Shown here: positions 55,301 to 64,000 of the stretch, one piece after another
Layout of the letters: each line of letters opens with the position of its first letter
How positions within the stretch are numbered: the first letter of the stretch is position 1
From: Zygaena filipendulae
Taxonomy: Eukaryota > Arthropoda > Insecta > Lepidoptera > Zygaenidae
Reading direction: 5' to 3'
NCBI GenBank assembly: GCA_907165275.2
Contig: OU015650.1
Location: forward strand, 836,001 to 900,000
DNA length: 64,000 bases
Notes under the pieces: generated by a model
What the model saw: only the letters and a program-made list of their open reading frames with translations
Databases searched by the model: none
What the model was told of the DNA's origin: nothing
Position numbers and translations under genes: made by a program

Positions 55301-57823
55301 ATAAACTTAATGTTCTCACCGCCGAATGCGATGACGGGATACTTGGGAGCAACTTCGTTCCCTTGCAGATAGTTTATGAGGTCCGCGTAATCAGCAAGCG
55401 CTTGTCCAGAACTCAGGTATCCTATGTGTTCATTATCCAAGGATTTGTTACCGAAGGGCATTGACTTGCCGTAATATCTAAAGGTTCAGAAAACCACAAG
55501 TTATTCTTTTAATTATTTTACCCTAAATAAATATAGGTACATAGACAGATCAGAGTTATTGACTAACCTGTGCTCGGCAAATACCACTTTGGCCCTGAAC
55601 TCCTCTGCAATTTCCCATATGAAGCCAGTGTGCTGAGCAAATAACTCGATTTGACCCTAGAAATTGATCAAAGAATTATTAATTAAAGAATTGTTATGTA
55701 CTTATTATAATTGTAGAAGATTAACGTGTCCGAGACCAATTTTGCTAAGCAGTTTAGGATAAGGAGAGGAGGAGGTGCTTAGGGGCTATTTAAGGCAACG
55801 TCATTCAAAGGAGCCCCAGAAGTCAGAACTAGCATAAGATACCTATACCTCAGAGGTGAGTTTATAAATTTTTTACATATTTTTTTCCCCACGTCAGAGG
55901 TGAGTTTGTAAATTTTTTAATACATTTTTCCCAGTCATTAGGCACTGTCGCACTGGAGAATCAATAATTGTGTTCAGAAAGAATGAAACTATGTCATGTT
56001 TATCTATACACTACAGCCTATACTTGACACAGGTATGCCTACCATACTTGAAGCATTTTTGCTCCAGTTTATTGAACTGTCCAAACATGTTTCTTTTGTG
56101 ACTATGAAACTATCAAAGTGTGCTTTTAAAAGCCTCAAACTGTTTATCTACTTAGTCATTACTAGTGTATGAATATTGAATGGTAATATTGCGGAAGCGA
56201 TTCCATAAAAACAGATAGATTCTGATTCGTTTTGTAGCGATGTCAATTTATCAATAACTCCAAGCCGAAGGTCACGGATCACGATCATTAAAGTTTATTG
56301 ACTTGCATGTTTAGACGTTAGTATGTAATCAGGTATGTATGTATGTAAATATCCCTACACTTTATAAAACAAAGTCCTCCGCCACATCTGTCTGTCTGTC
56401 TGTCCGCGATAAACTCAAAAACTAAAGAACGGATTTTCATGCGGTTTTCACTAGTAGATAGAGTGATTCTAGAAAAAGGTTTATAGGTGTAGTTTAACCT
56501 GGAATTCCCGCGGGATCTCTGAAATTACCGCAGGTGAAACCGCGGGGACAGCTACTGTAGAAAAGCTACAGGGCACTTTAGATGACAGGCATACATAGAC
56601 GATAATAGGTATTATGTCAATGGGCACAGGTTATCTCAACCGCCTAAGCATGGTCATGAGGCCAACATTACAATGGGCGCCCATGTTGACTAATTTTTAT
56701 TTTTTAGTCTGTCTTGTAGATTATTAAAAAATATTGGACACGTATTTTTTCTTTTTTTACGTAATCAAAAAATAACGGCGATATATTGAGTTGAAATTTC
56801 GCGTGACGTCACTATTCTGACAGTTTGTATGGCGGTTTTATCGGTTGGTGACGTCACGACCCCCTCACCCTAAACTTTAATGCGCTTTATCTCTGTATAT
56901 TTAAATTTATTTGAAAAAGCAAAAAATAGGTGTCTATTGTTTTTTTATTTTCTAACTGACGGACTAATTAGAATTTTGATTTTCAAAAGTAGTCCACATC
57001 CCTATTATAGGTATCTACCTATGTATAGATATTAAAAACAGAAGTTATATACATTAGGTACCGGTTACCTATCTATATTCTAGGTACACCTAAGTTTGCG
57101 AAAAACTTGCATTTTAATAAAATAACACTAAAAATTCTGAAATTTATGTGCCTATTGATTCTATGGTCAAATTCGTATGACGATTTCTGGACAAAACCTG
57201 TTACTCTGTTTTTAGGACGGACTCTATCACCTGAGTCCACGCTTCATCGCACCACAGACCGCACAGTACCTATCCTTAAATTTACATAAACACAGACAAG
57301 AGAGCTGGATGGTAAATTTATTAGGTACGTATCTATAAGTTGCTATTTTGGTACCTACCCACGTATTTCACGAAAATCTGTGGATTTTTGTTAAATAATA
57401 ACTTGTTCGTTGGCGCCACCATGGGACACTCTGATACCCTCGACTGTCTTTGTACGGTATCTTATAAATTGTATATAGAACAGAAATAAACAAAATGAAC
57501 AACATCAGGGAAAAAATATGATGAAGATGTTTTGCTTGATCTACAACAATCAACTGAGATCTACCTACCTACTATGAAAAAAAAAAACAATAAGTAATAA
57601 TATTATGAGAAAAATTACATGCCTCATTGCCGGTGTAGAAGAAAATCGGTCCACGAGCGGTGTCCCAGAATGTATCGTTCACCAAATATTTGATTTTGAA
57701 CGTCTCGTTCCTCTGGTAGCCGAAATGGTCCAGTGGCACCGTGAACCATTTCGTCTCGAACTTGTAATCGGATCGGACACCAGCTATCGCTAGCAATATA
57801 GGCAGTACCGCAAGCCGATACAT
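52371..57823 (-). CDS. PRCP: Lysosomal Pro-X carboxypeptidase (PRCP-like, S28 family), 8 exons
   Basis: Exons (minus): 57823-57623, 55656-55568, 55477-55320, 54767-54566, 54417-54174, 53706-53593, 53332-53116, 52579-52371 (TAG); 477 residues against about 496 in human. Residues 1-18 (MYRLAVLPILLAIAGVRS) form a signal peptide. The alpha/beta-hydrolase catalytic triad is present: Ser151 in GGSYGG, Asp404 in NGLLDPW, His429 in GAHHVDL. Other family blocks are HRYYGKSMPFG, CTNNVDDMFEVSGWN and the helical SKS-type insert between. The known family role is removal of the C-terminal residue after proline in lysosomes or the secretory route. Introns 1 and 6 use GC donors (AG|GCATGT at 57622, CAG|GCAAGT at 53592), and only these keep the frame and the family sequence. 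N-glycosylation sequons (NET, NDT, NAT, NKT) fit a secretory protein. Confidence 0.94.
54835..55215 (+). repeat. Dispersed retroposon-like repeats in PRCP intron 3
   Basis: The first part (GATCCACTATTGGACAAATA.., ..GTCCACCTTGTGGGAGG..) resembles a repeat I associate with lepidopteran genomes. The second part (AGAGGTAACAGCGGTGTAGG..) is related to 5132-5240 in peroxidase intron 1. No TIRs. Confidence 0.5.
56681..57003 (+). mobile_element. CRE-MITE, full copy in PRCP intron 1
   Basis: Ends CCATGTTGACTAATTTTTAT and AGTAGTCCACATCCC. TGACGTCA at 56814-56821 and 56849-56856. It lies over 600 bases from any exon, unlike the copies at 17775, 38229 and 45521. Confidence 0.88.
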
Positions 57824-59521
57824 ATCGGTATGTCTAATGTCTGTTTGTTACCTCGGCCCGTTCACATGTACACTCATCGGTTAGCGCGGTGATAATGATT
57901 GGCTCATTCGGTGACGGCGACGACGCACGCGCAGGGAACTCGGACTGCGAAATTGTGAGCGTCCACCATGAGATTTTCACATCTGCGCCGACCCGAATTC
58001 AATCCTTAGTTGAGAGGCATCTGAGAATATACCTACTAAAATCACTCTAATCTATATGAATAAATCCTCACTGGAATCCCAACACGAATTCCGTATAGTA
58101 AGTTGGATAACGATTTAACGAAAGATGTCTAGTACCTATTTCCAAAAAGTGAACGCGCGATTCTTGTAGTAGCGATTGTCATTAACAATATCAACACATT
58201 TCCAAATTATTATGGCTGTAACAATGTTGAATTAGAAATAATTATTGTACCTAACTACAGCAGGTAATTAATTTTAATATTAATCTTCATTTTGAAATTG
58301 CAGCAACTCACAGTTGCTTGTACGCAGTGTACAGTCGTGTAGGTAGGTACATATATTTTATTACCTATGTCAGTTATCAACAGCAAGCTTGTTTGCGTCC
58401 ATCATGTACAACACAATACAGCATAACTTCAAAAACTCAACATAACCTATTTCTGTTGCTATTTATTACGTACTAGCTGTGTCCTGCGGTTTCACCCGTG
58501 CAAAACGCTTTTAAAAAACAACTTTTTCCTGACCCCGGATTTAAAGGAAACGACGCCTATAACTATAGGCATACTTAATATGTTGCCACAAACTAAGCTA
58601 AATCTACCTGTGAAAACCGCATCATAATCCGTTCAATAGTTCTGAAGATTAGCATGAAAAGACATGCGGATTCCACTCTTTCACTATCATTTTATTACGT
58701 ATTCGAGTTCGACATTTTTTATGATATATCTACTTAACTATTTTTATAAAAATAATATCATAGCGATCCCGTGTCAATTGAGATTCAAGGTGGTTTTACT
58801 TTGCCGTAGACAGATATAAAATCAAGATGGTAATTATCAAATTCGCCACACGCATTATAAAACTAAAAGCATAGTCATTATTTCACCAATTTAATTATTT
58901 ATCGCCTTTATTTTTTATCACTTATTTTGCGGATGTTACTCTCGGGCTATCGGATTTTGTTTGACGTTTTAACCGCGATATTTAGGTATGATAGAAAATT
59001 AAATATAACACCAACAATACCATACCAATCAATATCAACATTATAACATATCGATTATTATTACAATATACCTAAGTATAATGTAACATCATGTTATTAA
59101 TGCCCAAAGAGATTAAATTTTATTTATTACTAACTGTAACTACACCACTCTACAACGGTGCTGTGATAAAAACAACATAAATAAATATATCTACTTAGAT
59201 TGTTGACGAAAAAAATGCCGTTTAAAACCATAAGATTCTAAACATTGCTGCTTCAACTAGAATGCTAATAAAAATGCTAAATTACTTTTTTACGGCGTTA
59301 TTTTAGGTACTTACCTACATTGCTAATGTTTTGTACTACCTAACTAAGGAAGGTAACTGTAATAAATAATTCTGTGACACCTACCAACAGATACCAATCA
59401 AACCACATGTAATGGCACTATTGCAAAGCTGTTTAATAATAAACATTATTAATAGTAGATAATATGCATGTAGTAACAGTAATAGTCCTATATCTATCGT
59501 ATGTTAGAACCACCAATCCAA
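57824..59521. other. Intergenic region between PRCP start and DAW1 stop
   Basis: AT-rich, holding the PRCP promoter at the left and presumably the DAW1 3' UTR at the right. A Helitron-like remnant (GCGGTTTCACCCGTGC) lies at about 58480. No recognisable exon or pairing repeat. Confidence 0.55.
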
Positions 59522-62500
59522 TCATCTCCAGATCCTGCAGGTGTTGTCTTTGGAGGCGGTGACGATGGCGTCGCCGGCGTACGAGTAGGCGCAAGAGAAG
59601 ATCTCTCCCTGGTGACCTGACAGCACCTGGAGAAAAACCATTCACGTAATTATTTATCTATTTATCTACTAGCTGTCCCCCGCGGTTTTACCCGCGGTAA
59701 TTTCGGAGTTTCCGTAGGATTTTCGGCATTAAAAGTACCCTATGTGACTCAGGACTACCGTAGCTTCCCATAAGTGAAAGAATTTTCAAAATCACAAACT
59801 CACAAACTTTACCTCTAATATTAGTATAGATTTAAACAGGCTGTAGTTTTAAAAGAGGGATATATTGTAGCTCTCGATGATTCATACCTAGTTATTTGAA
59901 CCAAATCACCTCCTAATCCGTTCAGCGGTTTTTAGATGATGATGAGTTAAAAGCAATTCTTATCTTCATTTTCACATCCTACTAATATGAATTTAATGTA
60001 CTCGTGTGATGAATACCTGAATACAGTTGCCGGTGGTTGTGTTCCAGACCCGGGCACTTCTGTCAGCCGAGGCAGTGAGGAGGCAGCCGCCGGCCGGACT
60101 GAAGCACACCTGCGATGCATCATAATTATCTCCTTACACATTTTTACTTTCTTTACTATCCGTTATACCTTCTTGCTGCACTGTTTCCCGTAGTTTTACC
60201 GAGGTAAATGTCGGGATTCCTTTAGGAACTCTTTGTATCAAGATAAACAATAATATAAACTTGCTTATTATGACACTATACGTTTTGTGTCAGTATACCT
60301 AACTTATTCTTACAAAGATCTAAAAATACCGGTAGAATGCTGGCAAGCCTTAAAATTGTTCAAGGCATATCGTACGTATCATAAATACCATGGCATGTAA
60401 AATAAAAAGCATAATTATTAGGTACCTTGGAAACTTCTTCCCGATGTCCCCTCATGATCGCCAGCTCCTTGAAGTCCGACCTCACATCATAGATTCGAGC
60501 GGAGCAGTCACTAGACGATGTTGCCATTCGCTTACCGGCCCAGTCGAAACATATATCTAAAACCTGAGAAAAAGTATTAATCCTATTTATGTTAGAGTAA
60601 TAAATCGAGGCAGTATTTCGTTCCGAGGATTATTTCTGCTTACTCGAAACAATAATGCAGCACTCCTGCCTACATCTACGTAGATTCTACGTAATATAAA
60701 GGCCTCCCTTCATACACTCCGTCGCGACAGATGATCGAATTAATACGAGTGTGCTAGTATTGATATATGCAAGGAGACCCTTACCCAGGCGGGAATAATA
60801 CGGTTTCTTGTTTTGCTTGAATAGAAACCTTCTGGAATTCCCAATTTTACATCACCCAAGAAGGCATTTCAAATTGATTATAAAAAAGAGCCTATAGAAG
60901 TTCTGGCCTACCTCATCAGTGTGACCGGCGACAGTAGCGAGGCATGTGCTTTTGCGAGTGTCCCATAGCTTGGCACTGCCGTCCAGGGAGGAGGATCCTA
61001 CGAGGGAGCTGTCCCAGTTGAACTGCACGTTGGAGATCTCACCGTCGTGACCTTGGAGTACTGCTACACGGCTGAAAACATAAATAACTCTCAAAGATCC
61101 AACAAAAGTTAAGGCCTGCTAAAAAGATATCCTATCAATTTTACTTCGAACAGTTTGCTCTATTATATTCCTAAGTGAATTTGCGACAGTTTGCATCAAA
61201 ACAGCAATAAAGTTGTCTACTACTGTTTTATGATGCATTTGGTGACAATGAAGACTAGAGGTAAAGAGGCTAGTTCCAGAGTTGATCTTGGGTTTGCGCT
61301 GGAGATAAATACCTACCTAGGTATTTATAGTTTATGATTCAGTGAGGCGAAAGCGTTCATAGTTATTTTACAAAATTGAATTTTAAAAAACCGTTAGTAG
61401 TAAGCTCAGTAGTAAGTAGGTACTTATATTTTCTTTAGGTAGCTAACATATGACCCCAGCTGACTCAGACTTGTACAGCTTTTATTTATAAAATTATAAA
61501 TCATTGTATTTTTTCACACCTCAACCGGTTTTGCTGATCACGATTGTGTCTGACTACTTCTGCCTTTCTGACTTGTGTTTCTGCGATAGAATATTTCTTT
61601 AAGTCTCTCAAGAATCTCTCCTGACCGGTTTCAGAACCATACAGTGCCTAAACACAAGGGTCACTTACTCTTTCATCCTCGTGTCCCACAAAGCAATGGT
61701 ACCATCAAAGGAGCCCGTGATGAGCCTCTGACCTTCGTTTGGGTCGAACTGCAGGGCGATCACCTCGGCTGTGTGTCCGGTGTATGTATGGACTTCTTCA
61801 CCTAATCATCACGTTAAAGAATGGAAGTGTGACATTTTGTACATCAACTATTTGGGTGTGTGCTTTCAACGTAAGACTAACGTTTAATGAGATTTTTTTG
61901 ACGTTTTAAACCCTGTATAATCTCAAGTCTTAAGGCTAACCCTTCAGTTCTAAACACCAAGTTTTGCTATCTGCCCATACCCGTCCGTATATCGAACAGC
62001 TTGGCGGTATGGTCCATGGAGCCAGTAGCGGCGTGGTCGCCATTGTTGCTGAACTGAGTCGCGACCACCTCGCCATGGTGGCCCCATAGCGTCGCCAGGC
62101 ACTCCCCCGTCTCCGGGTGCCAGATCCTCGCAGACTTATCGAACGACCCCGTTATTACGCGGTTGCTGTCGGAAAAATAATAATAGAACGAGAAAGCAGT
62201 TAAACTAAGATGTTTACCGGTTTAGGCTTGAAAAAATAACAGACAAACAGACTTAAGTACTGTGAGTTACTTGCGAATTTATTGATAAAATTCGTATGGA
62301 TGGAGTATCATCTGGTGGTATAGAAATAAACCTTACCATATTGGGAAATTGAAACCGACAGTATAAACCACATTCTGATGACCAGCAAGCGTCTTCAATT
62401 CTTTCCCAGTTTCCACATCCCAAACCTTGCAAGTTCTATCATAACTGCCAGATAAGCACCTGAAAGAAACAAGAATTACATTTGTTATTAACCTTTCGCT

Positions 62501-64000
62501 CTATCTTTCAAGACAATGAGCGACCAGCGACGTTGATCTTTGATATCTTTTAACATTGCTCACCATTTTGTACCAATCTCTTTTGTATTGGGACCATTTA
62601 TGTATTTGCATTTAGGCAAGTAAGTGGTTATCCTAACCTTTTCCCGGTTTTGTCGAATGCAACGTTGGTTAAGGGCAGCACATGCGTCTGCAGGGTTTTG
62701 TAGATGTAGAACCTCTTGCCAGTGGGCCCCTCGTGCTCTATGCGCTTCTTTAGCGTGTCTAGACACGCCTCCAGCTGGTCCCGGACTTCTTCGGTGATGA
62801 GCGCCTCCTTGTGGTACAGACGTTTAGCGATGTCTTTTATGTTCGACCTGTAATTTGAACATTGCAACTGCATAATGGAACAGCCTGAGTGAGCTTAATT
62901 AAGTAAATAATACTGCCAAGTGCCAATACTGATTTCAAATTTAAATAGACCGCTAACGTACCGTGGTCGTGGCGAAGTATACAACGCCTGACGGTTTTGA
63001 TGCTACCACAGTCGCCTGATAAATTGATGATATACTAGACTAGCCATGCTTATATATGCATAAACTTTTGGAATCAATGACTTGATGACACATGCTATGC
63101 AACATTGAAATTTTCGAAAATTTGAACATTAACTGTATTTTCTTTCGTCTCCGTTTGAATTGAATAATTATTACTTACCTTGAATTCGTAATCTTAATAT
63201 TATGAGCCAAGTATCCTTATTTTAAGTTATTCTTAGAAATGGTATTTCAATAATATTTTTTTATTACCAGAAAACAGCTCTAGCAAGTGGACGTCTATGT
63301 ACTCTAGTCTCTACTTTGATCTCTACCTCTCTCTCTGACGCGTGAGCCACGTCTGCAGTGGTAGTGGAAGGTATTATACGTAAGTGCCTGTGACTAGTTT
63401 TGCTTTAGGATTTAGGAAATATTCTCCATCATAACAATGTCCCCATAATATGATCCCCATAATTTCAATAAATATTTTGGAACCAGTTTTTTCAATTTCA
63501 ATTTAGGAACACGCCACGTCTTAGTGGATAATATAAGCATAGAACTGCATTCAGCTTACGCAGAGCAATACTATCTTATTGGTAGTGGAAGCACCTTAAT
63601 TGCATCTCTTGGCGCGAACGTAATTTCGCGCCGTTCCAAGCACAAATGTAACCGCTGTACATGTTTACTTTTATACTTTCTTTCTTTTTATGTTGTCCAT
63701 GTGTACATCAATTGTAAAATAAATAAATAAACTAACGCTCTATGTGTAAAGTAACGTTACACCACTAATGTACGTTATCCTTACCTACTTAAATATCATT
63801 GATTCTGCGTATGTGTTGAGATGATGGTTTATTTTAGGAATTCCCCCAAATTATGCGGGTAAAACCGCGGGGAACCACAACTAAAATAAAGTAATGTGGG
63901 TAAAATAAAAGGTTTCTTACTCGCTATTCAGGTCAAGTATATCAATCTCTTTGTTCTTCACCGACCCTTTCTGTGAATATTCCAGAATAATTCCAGGGGG
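59522..64000 (-). CDS. DAW1: DAW1, dynein assembly factor with WD repeats (partial 5' end)
   Basis: Exons (minus): 64000-63921 (partial), 62847-62638, 62459-62337, 62165-61981, 61801-61669, 61071-60912, 60563-60426, 60109-60017, 59626-59522 (TGA). All are in frame; 408 residues are visible and perhaps 10 are missing at the N-terminus. The visible start [12 protein letters not shown] and IDILDL match the DAW1 N-terminus. About eight WD40 blades follow; examples are [49 protein letters not shown] and [12 protein letters not shown]. The protein ends [10 protein letters not shown], the same closing motif as in vertebrates. Known role: cytoplasmic adaptor for intraflagellar-transport import of outer dynein arms into cilia and flagella; in insects this means sperm tails and chordotonal neurons. 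In intron 8 a Helitron-like element (59669-59830) lies 43 bases from exon 9. Confidence 0.94.
59669..59830 (-). mobile_element. Helitron-like element in DAW1 intron 8
   Basis: Inverse orientation, starting CTAGCTGTCCCCCGCGGTTT and continuing through TTTCGGAGTTTCCGTAGG to TATTAGTATAG. The hairpin CCGCGG..CCGCGG near 59683-59700 is intact. Confidence 0.72.

Noticed and set aside
57617..57622. GT donor at GCAT|GTAATT for PRCP intron 1
   Set aside because: It leaves phase 1 and shifts exon 2 out of the conserved frame. The GC donor four bases earlier gives the family sequence.

Overview
The window is animal nuclear DNA, most likely from a moth or butterfly. It is AT-rich, its genes are split into many short exons with GT-AG (and a few GC-AG) introns, and the non-coding sequence is saturated with short non-autonomous transposons. 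The commonest repeat ends in a GC-rich hairpin followed by CTAG and T, which fits the Helitron-like (Lep1-type) elements of Lepidoptera. The closest protein resemblances, recalled from family knowledge because no search was run, are to insect and human orthologues.

Layout: (1) 5-141, minus: first coding exon of Uba5, the UFM1-activating enzyme, running off the left edge. (2) 4806-21105, plus: a 13-exon, 802-residue animal haem peroxidase with an N-terminal membrane anchor; its introns carry many transposons. (3) 21106-31354: about 10 kb without a recognisable gene, filled with foldback and Helitron-like elements and one CpG-rich island. (4) 31355-32539, minus: DnaJ-1, a class B Hsp40, with a TATA box and heat-shock element upstream. 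(5) 35014-50390, minus: Kat14 (ATAC2), 13 exons, 706 residues. (6) 35125-36447, plus: Ada2a, a single-exon 440-residue gene lying entirely inside the last intron of Kat14 on the opposite strand. (7) 52371-57823, minus: a lysosomal Pro-X carboxypeptidase (S28 serine protease), 8 exons, 477 residues, with two GC-AG introns. (8) 59522-64000, minus: DAW1, an eight-bladed WD40 dynein-assembly factor, lacking only its first few residues at the right edge.

The most striking arrangement is the Ada2a/Kat14 pair. Both proteins are known subunits of the same ATAC histone acetyltransferase complex. Here one gene is nested antisense in the other, and the Ada2a start codon is 12 bases beyond the terminal Kat14 coding exon. 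The Ada2a promoter or 5' UTR must therefore overlap the Kat14 C-terminal coding sequence or 3' UTR, so the two transcripts are physically coupled.

The second theme is transposons touching gene structure. A roughly 320-bp MITE family carries two perfect TGACGTCA (CRE/ATF) palindromes per full copy, and copies sit 13, 13 and about 30 bases from splice sites. A 233-bp near-perfect hairpin ends 23 bases before a peroxidase exon. A duplicated decoy splice acceptor lies upstream of peroxidase exon 11. A transposon begins 10 bases after the peroxidase stop codon. All exon boundaries were assigned by eye from reading frame, splice signals and family similarity; transcript data would be needed to confirm them.
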